Source: UBA1724 sp963632245
Lineage (GTDB): Bacteria; Verrucomicrobiota; Lentisphaeria; Oligosphaerales; Oligosphaeraceae
DNA length: 14,092 nt
Direction of reading: 5' to 3'
Assembly: GCA_963632245.1 (NCBI GenBank)
Contig: CAVGTF010000058.1
Location: forward strand, 1-14,092
The position numbers and the translations under genes were made by a program. The notes below the pieces were generated by a model. That model saw nothing but the letters and a program-made list of their open reading frames with translations. It searched no databases and was not told the DNA's origin. Shown here one piece after another: positions 1 through 7,152 of the stretch (its first letter is position 1; each line of letters opens with the position of its first letter).

Positions 1-1
1 T

Positions 2-463
2 CTTCCGCCTGAACGGCGGTACGGTGGCGTTCTTTGGGCCGCACCGCGGCGCGTTCTTTGCACCGGCGCGTTTCTTCCGAGCGCGGTTTTCGCAGGAAGA
101 TCTCCAAAGGACGGAGGGGCTTGCGCCCCCCCGTGCCCCCCTAATTTCTTCCGCCTACCGGCGGTACGGTGGCGTTCTTTGGGCCGCACAGCGGCGCGTT
201 CTTTGCACCGGCGCGTTTCTTCCGAGCGCGGTTTTCGCAGGAAGATCTCCAAAGGACGGAGGGGCTTGCGCCCCCCCGTGCCCCCCTAATTTCTTCCGCC
301 TACCGGCGGTACGGTGGCGTTCTTTGGGCCGCACAGCGGCGCGTTCTTTGCACCGGCGCGTTTCTTCCGAGCGCGGTTTTCGCAGGAAGATCTCCAAAGG
401 ACGGAGGGGCTTGCGCCCCCCGTGCCCCCCCCTAATTTCTTCCGCCCTACCGGCGGTACGGTG
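2..463. repeat. 145-bp tandem repeat array, left copy
   Basis: Three head-to-tail units start at 2, 148 and 293, and a truncated fourth begins at 439 and stops at 463. Units two and three are almost identical and differ mainly in the lengths of C-runs. Unit one has small changes near positions 11-14 and 51. Each unit carries a short hairpin, CCGCC-TACC-GGCGG (altered in unit one), and a second one, GGGGC-TTGC-GCCCC (116-129 in unit one), with GCG(CG)TTCTTT-like sub-repeats between them. The array lies just past the 3' end of the minus-strand operon. There is no spacer diversity, no transposase and no convincing coding capacity, because 145 is not a multiple of three. The function is unknown. 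The same family recurs from 13894 in the same orientation. Confidence 0.9.
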
Positions 464-504
464 CATTGCACATTGCACATTGCACATTGCACATTGCACA
501 TTGC
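464..504. repeat. Heptanucleotide tandem repeat (CATTGCA)
   Basis: Five perfect copies of CATTGCA occupy 464-498, and a sixth copy ends in G instead of A. The tract begins exactly where the fourth 145-bp unit breaks off, which suggests the two repeats are linked by insertion, slippage or recombination. No gene overlaps it. Confidence 0.9.
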
Positions 505-513
505 GCCGTTAGT

Positions 514-538
514 CGCTCTTCCGCCTTCCGGCGGTACC
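514..538. repeat. Isolated hairpin core related to the 145-bp repeat
   Basis: The sequence CGCTCTTCCGCC followed by TTCC and GGCGGTACC reproduces the first 20 or so bases of the 145-bp unit but is not followed by the rest of it. The inverted arms are CCGCC at 521-525 and GGCGG at 530-534. The same CGCTCTTCCGCC edge opens the right-hand array near 13890. It lies 18 bases beyond the stop codon of the peptidase gene. It could be a repeat remnant or a 3'-end RNA hairpin of the minus-strand operon. There is no T-run after it in the minus-strand direction, so it is not a classical intrinsic terminator. Confidence 0.6.
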
Positions 539-555
539 GTTTCTTCTCTTCCTTT

Positions 556-1695
556 CTAGAGTTCCAGGAATTTTGGTGCGACGGCGAGATTATCGATGCC
601 ATCGGGGGTGATAGCGACGGTGTCTTCGATGCGGATGCCGCCCCAGGTGGGGTCATAGAGTCCGGGTTCCACGGTGACCACGTTTCCGGCGGTGAGAGGC
701 GAGGGGTTTCCTGGGGAGAGGTGGGGTCCCTCGTGGATTTCCAGTCCCACGGAGTGTCCCAGTCCGTGGAAGAATCCGCGATAGAGACCGGTGGCCTCGT
801 CGCGTTCCCGTGGGAATCCCTGTTCCTCGAAGTATCGTGCCGCGCCATCGTGGACCTCCTTTCCGGTGACGCCGGGACGCAGCGCCTTCAGGGCGTGTTC
901 CTGTGCCTCCAGGACGGTCAGGTATGCCTTTTTCACGATGTCGGAGGCCTTTCCCTTTACGCGGGTGCGGGTCAGATCGCCGAAGTATCCCGTCTTCTGG
1001 TCGCGGGGGAAGATATCCATGACGATGGGCTCATTTGCCTTCAGGGGACCGGTGCCGGTCTGGTGGGGATCCGCGCCCTGGACTCCGGGGGCGGTGATGG
1101 TGCCCTGCGCCAGTCCGCCCTTCCGGGCGATGGCGGCATCCACCTCTCCGCGCAGCTCCTCGGCAGTCAGGATATGCCCGCCAAGAATCAGGTATCCCTC
1201 GGCGTCCACGGTGGACTGACGGAGCATCCCGTCGGCCTGAGCCAATCCCGCCTCCGCCAGGCGTTCTGCCGCGCGGACCGCCTCGATCTCCCGAGCGCTC
1301 TTCACCTGTCGTTCCGGCGCCAGGGAGTCCGCGGGGGTCAGCTTCACGCCGTTGGCACGCAGAAGATCCCCCAGTGCCAGTGGGAAGGACGCGGGGACCT
1401 CCCACTCCCAGATGCCGGTGCCGCGGCACACCGTGCGCACCAGCTTCACGAACCAGTGTTCCCCGGGCTCATTCTTGTCCTCCACGCCGAAGAATTCGGG
1501 CAAGTGCTGGACATCGGCCACGGTCACCTGCGGATGGCACTCCTTCTGGGCGCGTCCCAATTCCAGGCAGCTGACTGCGGCGATGCGTCGGTCGCCGGTC
1601 TGGAAATACAGGAAGGGATCGGGTGCTGCGAAGCCGGTGAGGTACCACAGATCCGGACAGCTCTCGCTGGCGGCATAGATGAGCTTGTTCTGCAT
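556..1695 (-). CDS. M24-family metallopeptidase (Xaa-Pro aminopeptidase-like)
   Basis: This 379-residue protein has the pita-bread fold signature of clan MG aminopeptidases. Predicted metal ligands are D227, D240, H314, E343 and E357. H211, H310 and H321 match the catalytic histidines of PepP (the motif HGLGHSVGLEIHE runs from 310 to 322). The N-terminal 130 or so residues correspond to the creatinase/prolidase N-domain. It probably removes N-terminal residues next to proline, or cleaves Xaa-Pro dipeptides, in the cytoplasm. No signal peptide is visible. The first two aspartates are 13 residues apart, against 11 in E. coli PepP, so this is a distinct subfamily and the substrate is uncertain. 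The start ATG directly abuts the TAA stop of the permease gene, with a weak GAGG upstream, so translation is probably coupled. It is the last gene of the metal-uptake operon. Confidence 0.9.
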   Translation of the reverse strand: MQNKLIYAASESCPDLWYLTGFAAPDPFLYFQTGDRRIAAVSCLELGRAQKECHPQVTVADVQHLPEFFGVEDKNEPGEHWFVKLVRTVCRGTGIWEWEVPASFPLALGDLLRANGVKLTPADSLAPERQVKSAREIEAVRAAERLAEAGLAQADGMLRQSTVDAEGYLILGGHILTAEELRGEVDAAIARKGGLAQGTITAPGVQGADPHQTGTGPLKANEPIVMDIFPRDQKTGYFGDLTRTRVKGKASDIVKKAYLTVLEAQEHALKALRPGVTGKEVHDGAARYFEEQGFPRERDEATGLYRGFFHGLGHSVGLEIHEGPHLSPGNPSPLTAGNVVTVEPGLYDPTWGGIRIEDTVAITPDGIDNLAVAPKFLEL

Positions 1696-2580
1696 TTATT
1701 TGCCTCGGAGGATTTTTTGGGAGAGTGTGACGCACAGCCAGACGCCCAGGTATACGGCGCCGGAGAGCTCCACGATGACGGCGCCGGGGGACTGCAGGAA
1801 GCTCCCGCGTCCGGCGGTGTAGGAGAGTCCCACTCCCAGGAAGCAGCACAGGAAGCAGAGTGCGGTGGCCAGCAGCATGATGGCGGGGATTTTTCGTGAG
1901 AGAAGCGTCGCGGTGGCCACGGGGAGAATCAGGAGTGCCATGCAGAGGATGATTCCCACCACCTGAGAGAGAATCACCACCGTGACTGCCACCATGAGCT
2001 GGAAAGCGAGCTGTGTGCGGGCGCGGGAGAGACCGCGGAGGGTCAATAGCTCCGGCTGGAAAGCGAGTGCCACGAAGCGCGAGTGCCAGAGATACGCGCC
2101 CAAGAGCACCAGTGCGTCTAGGATCGCGACGAGCTGGAGATCTTGTGGGGAGATAATGAGGATGCTCCCGAAGAGATAGCTATTCAGATCCGCGGCGTAT
2201 CCGGGTCGTGCATTGGCGAAGGAGATCCCCAGCGCCAGGCCCACCGCCCAGACTGCGGAGAGCACGGTATCCATGCGGAAGTGCCATCGTGTAGTCATGA
2301 GAGTGATCACCAGCGCCACCACCACGCCCGCCACCAACGCACCCGTCCAGGGCGTCAGCCAGGGAAGACGCGTCTCCAGGGCAGGAAAGCACCCGGTCAA
2401 ATAGAGCACCACGCCCACGCCCCCCAACAGCGAGTGACTCACGGCACCCACGGCGTAGCTGTCGCGCTTCAGCACCACGTAGCATCCCACCACGCCGCAA
2501 CAGATGGCGGAGAGAATCATCGCCGCCAAGGAACGCGCCAACAGCGGCGACTGGAAGAGCTCCTGGAGGAATTCCGTCAT
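1696..2580 (-). CDS. Metal ABC transporter permease (ZnuB/MntB-like)
   Basis: This 294-residue, very hydrophobic inner-membrane protein has about eight predicted membrane segments. The family motif DLNSYLFGSILIIS at 131-144 and the segment VGAVSHSLLGGVG near 44-56 match the ABC-3 permease family that imports Zn2+, Mn2+ or Fe2+. It should form the homodimeric channel of the importer with the ATPase encoded just upstream. An in-frame start ten codons earlier is possible. The ATG at 2580 is preferred because it overlaps the ATPase stop as ATGA and has a strong AAGGAGGT seven bases upstream. Metal specificity cannot be read from the permease alone. Confidence 0.93.
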   Translation of the reverse strand: MTEFLQELFQSPLLARSLAAMILSAICCGVVGCYVVLKRDSYAVGAVSHSLLGGVGVVLYLTGCFPALETRLPWLTPWTGALVAGVVVALVITLMTTRWHFRMDTVLSAVWAVGLALGISFANARPGYAADLNSYLFGSILIISPQDLQLVAILDALVLLGAYLWHSRFVALAFQPELLTLRGLSRARTQLAFQLMVAVTVVILSQVVGIILCMALLILPVATATLLSRKIPAIMLLATALCFLCCFLGVGLSYTAGRGSFLQSPGAVIVELSGAVYLGVWLCVTLSQKILRGK

Positions 2581-3422
2581 TTCCGCACCTCCTTTCCGGA
2601 ATGGCCGCACCCGCAGTGATCCGCGCTAACATGTGCGTGTTCGTGGGTGCATTCCCCCAGATGAGGTCCGGCGCAGGGGTCCTTCTGCTCATCCCGCGCC
2701 ACGGGGCATTCGTGATGGAAGATATGGACCCAATTCCCGGCATGGAGGTCGTCCTGGGAGACTTGCTGGATCTCGTGCATATCGGCGGTATGGTTCACGC
2801 AGACCACGTGGGTTGCGAAGGGCTCCACCATGGTGAGATTATGGGAGACCATGACGATGGTGATGCGCTGGCTGAGCTCCTTGAGCAGCCCGTAGATGGT
2901 GGCCACTCCGGGGGCATCCAGATTGGCGCCGGGCTCATCCAGCAGCAGCAGCTCCGGCTGGGACGAAAGCGCCTGTGCAATCAGGACCCGCTGGCGCTGT
3001 CCGCCGGACAAGGCGGCGAAGGGCTTTTTTGCGGCATCGGCGAGCCCCACCTCGGAAAGCGCCTGCATGGCGATCTCGCGGTCGGCCTTCCGGGGTCCCA
3101 GGAAAGAATAGCGTTCCAGTCGACCCAAAAGCGCGGTCTCCAATACGGAGATGGGGAAGCGGTGGTCGAATTCCAAGGACTGCGGGACATACGCCATGCG
3201 CCGACGTGCCTCCTCAGGGGGCGCGCCGAAGATCCGCACGGAGCCGAATCGGGGTGAGAGCAGCCCCAACATAAGCCGGAGGAGCGTGGTCTTTCCGCCG
3301 CCATTGGGTCCCACCACGATGGCGAAATCCCCCTGGGAGACCGTCAGATTGATGTTATGGAGCACCTCCCGTTCCTCGTAGCCGAAGCAGAGGTCCTGGA
3401 TTTGCACAGCAGGGATACTCAT
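2577..3422 (-). CDS. Metal ABC transporter ATPase (ZnuC-like) with His/Cys-rich tail
   Basis: This 281-residue cytoplasmic ATPase powers the metal importer. Walker A is GPNGGGKTT (38-46), the ABC signature is LSGGQRQR (138-145), Walker B is LLLLDEP (158-164) and the switch histidine is in SHN (193-195). The core ends near residue 225. The remaining 55 or so residues are rich in His and Cys: H233, H236, H237, C239, C250, H254, C258, H260, H262, H264, H269, C270, C272 and H274. This tail is a likely metal-binding or sensing appendage, although its role is inferred. The ATG at 3422 is chosen over a TTG three codons upstream; neither has a good ribosome site. The start lies five bases after the binding-protein stop, and the end overlaps the permease start as ATGA. 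Confidence 0.93.
   Translation of the reverse strand: MSIPAVQIQDLCFGYEEREVLHNINLTVSQGDFAIVVGPNGGGKTTLLRLMLGLLSPRFGSVRIFGAPPEEARRRMAYVPQSLEFDHRFPISVLETALLGRLERYSFLGPRKADREIAMQALSEVGLADAAKKPFAALSGGQRQRVLIAQALSSQPELLLLDEPGANLDAPGVATIYGLLKELSQRITIVMVSHNLTMVEPFATHVVCVNHTADMHEIQQVSQDDLHAGNWVHIFHHECPVARDEQKDPCAGPHLGECTHEHAHVSADHCGCGHSGKEVRK
2587..2594 (-). promoter_or_regulatory. Strong Shine-Dalgarno fixing the permease start
   Basis: AAGGAGGT on the minus strand lies seven bases before the ATG at 2580, inside the 3' end of the ATPase gene. It selects this ATG over the upstream in-frame start at 2610. Confidence 0.8.
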
Positions 3423-3427
3423 GGAAA

Positions 3428-4285
3428 TCAAGGCAGAATCTGGTACTCCCGGGCGATAGTCTCCGCCATTTCGCGAAGGCCCCGGGAGGCATTTTCAGGA
3501 AGGGGATCCAGGGGGACCACCCGGCATTTCAGCTCGTCAGCCAGGACCTTCGCGGTCCGGGGAGAGAATTGCGGCTGGACGAAGATGGCGGGCACCCGCA
3601 GCTCCCGGGCTTTCCGGATGGTCTGGAGGAGCTCCCGGGGCGAGGGCTCCTTGCCCTCCTCCTCAATGGAGAGCTGCGTTATGCCGTATTCCCCCAGGAA
3701 GTATCCGAAGGCGGGATGATAGACCAGCACAGCACTGCCCGACAACGACGACAGCAACTCCCGGTTATGGGCATTCAGCTCCTCCAGCGACGCGCGGTAT
3801 CGCGCGAGATTCGCCCGGAAGGCGTCGGCGTGCTCGGGTCGTGCCGCGCAGAGCGCGTCGCAGGCATTTTCGGCGAAGCGGGAGAGATTGGCAACCGAGA
3901 GCCAGACATGGGGATCCCGTCCGCCATCGGGGAAAGTGCGGAAAGCCATCTCGCGGGTGCCGTCCACCACCGTCAAGGAGGGGAAGGTCTCCTTCAGGCG
4001 TGGCAAGAGAGTCTGTTCGAAGGGCGCGCCGATGGTGAGCAGGAGCTCCGCGCGCCCCAATGCGGCGACGGTCCGGGCATCGGGCTGGTAGGTCTCCGGA
4101 CTGACGCCCGCAGGCAACAACACCCCCACCGACACCTCTGTTCCGCCGACGGCCTCCAGCGCCTCCGCCATGGGCGGCAGAGTCACATAGACCGACAGCG
4201 ACGACGCCCACAGCATCCTGCACGACGCCACAAAGAGCGCCGCAAGGACTGCTACGAACCGGACTGTTCTTTCTCCACGGGACAT
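3428..4285 (-). CDS. Metal ABC transporter substrate-binding protein (ZnuA-like)
   Basis: This 285-residue cluster-9 (ZnuA/TroA-type) binding protein captures a divalent metal outside the inner membrane for the adjacent permease and ATPase. A hydrophobic leader spans residues 8-21. VASC at 19-22 resembles a lipobox, so it may be a lipoprotein anchored at C22, although signal peptidase I cleavage further on is also possible. Predicted ligands are H126 (in DPHVWLS), H190 (in YHPAFGYF) and D260. The usual first ligand, the His of a PHxYxP motif, is replaced by E64 in SPETYQP. There is no His-rich loop. Zinc is the default guess from the family, but the altered ligand leaves manganese or iron open. 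The start at 4285 has no clear ribosome site and lies 19 bases after the YihY-family gene, suggesting co-transcription. Confidence 0.9.
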   Translation of the reverse strand: MSRGERTVRFVAVLAALFVASCRMLWASSLSVYVTLPPMAEALEAVGGTEVSVGVLLPAGVSPETYQPDARTVAALGRAELLLTIGAPFEQTLLPRLKETFPSLTVVDGTREMAFRTFPDGGRDPHVWLSVANLSRFAENACDALCAARPEHADAFRANLARYRASLEELNAHNRELLSSLSGSAVLVYHPAFGYFLGEYGITQLSIEEEGKEPSPRELLQTIRKARELRVPAIFVQPQFSPRTAKVLADELKCRVVPLDPLPENASRGLREMAETIAREYQILP

Positions 4286-4304
4286 CTTTGGAAACCCAGG
4301 GCTG

Positions 4305-5882
4305 CTACTTATCGGACTCGGAGAGCTCCTTCTGGAAGGTGACGGCGGAGAACTTCTCCTCCATCTCCCGGTAGTGCTTCTGCAGGTAGTTCACCAGGGG
4401 TTTTGGCATGCACTGGCTGATCCGCTCGGCGGTCTCGGTATTGCAACCCAGGATGGCGTCGGAGACCTGTGCCAGCGTGATCTGCTCGGCGGGTCGGCTC
4501 AGGACGTAGTCGTAGGACTCGGGGGGATCGGCCTCGGGCTGCCGCTGGAGCACCAGTCCCGCGCGGGTCAGGCTCTCCAGGCAGAATTCCAGTTCGCGAA
4601 TGGAGACATTGTGCGCCATGGCGAATTCGCCGGCATTCCAGAAGCCCTTCCCTTCCCGATAGCAACGGCTGATATCCTCCACGATGGCGATGCCCAGCAG
4701 GTGATTTGCGCCGGCCTCCACGGGCAGCATCCGCTTGGTCTGGCGGAGCAGCCGCTGATTCTGGGCGGCGTAGCAGAGCTCCGCCCCCAACAGCACCACC
4801 ATCCAGCTGGTATAGAGCCACGCCAGGAAGAAGGGCAGCGATGCGAAGGCGCCGTAGATGGCGTTGTAGCGCGCCAGGCCGATCTGCCAGTGGATGTAGA
4901 CCAGCAGCACCGCGCCCCAGACAATGCCCGCCACCGCGCCGGAGAGCAGCGCGGGTCCCACATCCACGCGGGTATTGGGCAGGAAGAAGTAGAGCGCCGC
5001 GAATGCCAGCACCAGGCAGAGCACCAGAATGAGCTTCGCCAGCGCCTGTCCCAACCACGCCACCACGGGCGAGCTGGTATGGAGCATATCCGCCAGGGCG
5101 CCGGAGTTGATGAAGCTATTCAGCGACAGCACCGCCGACAGCAAAATGGGCATCAGCAGGAGCACCACCAGATACTCGCTGAACTGCCGCAGGAGGGAGC
5201 GGCCCCGCTGGACACACCAGATGTCGTTGAAGCTGCTCTCCAACTTCTGGATGGACATCACCACCGTGCACAAGAGCGTGAGCACACCCACGATTCCCAG
5301 GGCGGCGAAATTCGTCTTGTCCACGTAGGTAATCACCTTCAGGATGCCGTCCTGCACCGGTCCCGGGAGTTCCGCCGCAAAGCCGGCCCGCACACGGTTG
5401 GCGGGATACGGCGGCACCTCCACGGGCGCAGGGGACTCCGCCTCGGTCGCAGCGACCGCATCGCCCTCGACCGCGGGTGCCTCTGCGGCTTTTGCCTCGA
5501 CCACGGGTGTCTCCTTGGGGACCACGCGGTAGATATTCTGTTCTTCGCCGGTGGCGGGATCCGTCTGCACCAGGGTCTCGATGCCCAGGTGTCCCAGCAG
5601 CTGCTGCTGGAAGCCCATTCCCTTGCAGAAGGAGAGCGCGATGGCCAGCACAGGGACCAGGGAGACCATGGTGATGTAGGTGAGCGCGCTGCTCTGGAGG
5701 GTGCAGCGGTCATCCACCACGCCGCGGATCGCCACCACCATCAAGCGGCAGAAGGAGTATCCCCCGCGCTTCAGGAAGCGGAGCGCCTTGAAGTCGGCAT
5801 TCCAGATCTTCTTGGTGAAGAATTCCACCACGCTACGGACCGGCTGGAAGGTCATCCAGCGTTCTAGGGAGTCGTCTGCCAT
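4305..5882 (-). CDS. YihY/BrkB-family inner-membrane protein
   Basis: This 525-residue member of the YihY/virulence factor BrkB family was once misnamed ribonuclease BN; its true function is not established. Predicted membrane segments lie near residues 65-85, 193-212, 234-256, 283-300, 309-330 and 343-371. The conserved YGAFASLPFFLAWLYTSW region is at 343-360, and ALTYITMVSLVP at 66-77. Between the first two membrane segments lies a long loop with an Ala/Glu/Pro-rich low-complexity stretch (about 127-158). A soluble C-terminal domain of about 145 residues (380-525) looks like a winged-helix fold (for example SIRELEFCLESLTRAGLVLQ at 427-446). The ATG at 5882 is preferred over an upstream in-frame start because of the AAGGAG before it. 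The 77-base gap to the preceding gene holds only a weak imperfect hairpin (5936-5957). Confidence 0.9.
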   Translation of the reverse strand: MADDSLERWMTFQPVRSVVEFFTKKIWNADFKALRFLKRGGYSFCRLMVVAIRGVVDDRCTLQSSALTYITMVSLVPVLAIALSFCKGMGFQQQLLGHLGIETLVQTDPATGEEQNIYRVVPKETPVVEAKAAEAPAVEGDAVAATEAESPAPVEVPPYPANRVRAGFAAELPGPVQDGILKVITYVDKTNFAALGIVGVLTLLCTVVMSIQKLESSFNDIWCVQRGRSLLRQFSEYLVVLLLMPILLSAVLSLNSFINSGALADMLHTSSPVVAWLGQALAKLILVLCLVLAFAALYFFLPNTRVDVGPALLSGAVAGIVWGAVLLVYIHWQIGLARYNAIYGAFASLPFFLAWLYTSWMVVLLGAELCYAAQNQRLLRQTKRMLPVEAGANHLLGIAIVEDISRCYREGKGFWNAGEFAMAHNVSIRELEFCLESLTRAGLVLQRQPEADPPESYDYVLSRPAEQITLAQVSDAILGCNTETAERISQCMPKPLVNYLQKHYREMEEKFSAVTFQKELSESDK

Positions 5883-5892
5883 TTCGGATTTT

Positions 5893-5898
5893 CTCCTT
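5893..5898 (-). promoter_or_regulatory. Ribosome binding site of the YihY-family gene
   Basis: AAGGAG on the minus strand lies ten bases before the ATG at 5882. It supports that start over the upstream in-frame start at 6011, which would overlap the end of the chromate-transporter gene. Confidence 0.7.
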
Positions 5899-5959
5899 GT
5901 TTGGGGGTGTGGGGAGCGAGAAAGGGTATTTTGCCAGTCGCGCGTTTTTTGCGCACTGT

Positions 5960-6532
5960 TCAGATCAGGAAGAGGAGCCATCCCGCCACTGCGGAACCGA
6001 TGAGGGTCCACAGGACATTCGGCTTCCAGCGAAACTGGACAAAGAGCACCACGGCGAAGATCAGGATGCCCTGCCAGCAGACACCGAAGGACTCGCCGGC
6101 GCGCCAGAGCGCCTGCACCGGCGCGGTAAAGAGCGAGGTCTCCGCAAAGAAGATCACCGCCGCCGCAATGAGTCCCAGGGTCGCGGGACGGATGCCGAAG
6201 AGCACGCCCTGCCAGTGGCGGTTCTTCTCAAAGGATTTCAGGAAGAGCCCGATCAGCAGTCCGAGGATCAGAGAGGGCGTAGTGACGCCCAGGGTTCCCG
6301 CCACCGCGCCGAAAAATCCGCCCTCCTGCTGGCCGATGTAGGTAGCCACATTCAGTCCCACAGGGCCCGGAGTCATCTGCGCCAGCGCAACGATATCCGC
6401 AAACTCGCTGGCGGTCATGAGTCCCCGCCGGGTCACCAGCTCGTCCTGGAAGAAGGGGATCATGGCGTATCCGCCGCCGAAGGTGAAGAACCCGATCTTC
6501 ACGAAGAGGAAATAGAGAGAGAGGAGGCTCAT
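5960..6532 (-). CDS. Chromate transporter family protein (short ChrA), second of pair
   Basis: This 190-residue integral membrane protein carries a single chromate-transporter domain. The family signatures are FFTFGGGYAMIPFFQDELV (15-33) and QMTPGPVGLNVATYIG (52-67), followed by hydrophobic helices to the C-terminus. Short ChrA proteins are usually encoded as adjacent pairs and are thought to work together, in contrast to the long two-domain form. Chromate efflux is known for some members, but many gut and environmental homologues have no demonstrated substrate. The start overlaps the stop of the other half as ATGA and is preceded by AAGGAGGGT (6538-6546), so the two are translationally coupled. 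Confidence 0.92.
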   Translation of the reverse strand: MSLLSLYFLFVKIGFFTFGGGYAMIPFFQDELVTRRGLMTASEFADIVALAQMTPGPVGLNVATYIGQQEGGFFGAVAGTLGVTTPSLILGLLIGLFLKSFEKNRHWQGVLFGIRPATLGLIAAAVIFFAETSLFTAPVQALWRAGESFGVCWQGILIFAVVLFVQFRWKPNVLWTLIGSAVAGWLLFLI

Positions 6533-7152
6533 TGCTCACCCTCCTTGGAAGACTCGGACGACGCCGGGGCGGCCTTCTTGTGCCTCCAGATCCAGAGAGT
6601 CAGGAGCCATCCCAGGACCGCGCTGATCACCAGCACCAGCACCGCATTGGCGCCCAGGAATGCCAGGCACACGAAGGAGACCGCCGCCACAATCCAGGTG
6701 AAGGCGCGGCCCAGGCCCTCCTTGCCCTTGAAGACCTGCTTCGCCAGGCTCACGGAGGCATAGAGAATCAGTGCGGCCACGCCGGCGCGCACCCCCAGAA
6801 AGAGATGGGAGACCGCCTCGTAGGTGCGGATCTTCGCCACCAGGCTCGCCAACACCACAATCGCCAAGAACGGCGGCAGGACGGCGCCCGCCAAGGCGCA
6901 GAGGGCGCCCAAGACTCCCGCCACGCGGTAGCCCAAGAGCACGCCGATATTGCAGGCGATGATGCCGGGCATGGACTGCATGGCGGCCACGGTGTCCATC
7001 ATCTCCTCGTCCGTGACCCATTTGCGCTTCTCCACCAGCTCCTCCCGCATGGCGGGGAGCATGGCCAGACCGCCTCCCAGAGTCACCAGGGAGATGACGA
7101 AGAATATTCGGAAGAGCTCTCGCAGACGATATAGCAGGGAGGCCTTTTCCAT
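6529..7152 (-). CDS. Chromate transporter family protein (short ChrA), first of pair
   Basis: This 207-residue membrane protein is homologous to its downstream partner. The signature LVTLGGGLAMLPAMREELV lies at 22-40. At the second motif it reads AAMQSMPGIIACNIGVLLG (56-74), where the partner has the canonical TPGP; this asymmetry suggests the two halves play different roles. The C-terminus (about 188-207) is charged and probably cytoplasmic. The ATG at 7152 has GGAAG eight bases upstream. A longer in-frame reading to 7293 is rejected because its added 47 residues are low in hydrophobicity and unlike the family. The first gene after a 201-base gap, it may start the transcript that runs into the YihY and metal-uptake genes. 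Confidence 0.9.
   Translation of the reverse strand: MEKASLLYRLRELFRIFFVISLVTLGGGLAMLPAMREELVEKRKWVTDEEMMDTVAAMQSMPGIIACNIGVLLGYRVAGVLGALCALAGAVLPPFLAIVVLASLVAKIRTYEAVSHLFLGVRAGVAALILYASVSLAKQVFKGKEGLGRAFTWIVAAVSFVCLAFLGANAVLVLVISAVLGWLLTLWIWRHKKAAPASSESSKEGEQ

Noticed and set aside
2..463. CRISPR array
   Set aside because: Units are head-to-tail with no variable spacers and are far longer than CRISPR repeats. No cas genes are present.
2..463. Integron cassette array (attC sites)
   Set aside because: Hairpins are too short, no attC-like core sites are apparent, and no integrase or cassette genes lie between units.
24..512. Open reading frames of up to 162 codons through the left 145-bp repeats, and similar ones on the minus strand and at 13873-14082
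   Set aside because: The unit is 145 bases, so the frame changes with every copy. The predicted product is made of Arg/Pro/Phe-rich repeats, and there is no ribosome site. Lack of stops follows from high GC.
466..1899. 477-codon plus-strand ORF opposite the M24 peptidase
   Set aside because: It begins inside the heptamer repeat and runs antisense to a protein with a complete set of metal ligands.
4374..5867. 497-codon plus-strand ORF opposite the YihY-family gene
   Set aside because: Its product is rich in His, Gln and Arg and resembles no family, while the minus strand encodes a coherent membrane protein.
5936..5957. Terminator between the second ChrA gene and the YihY-family gene
   Set aside because: The stem is only GCGC plus a bulged AGT/ACT extension and has no T-run on the minus strand, so I cannot support a terminator.
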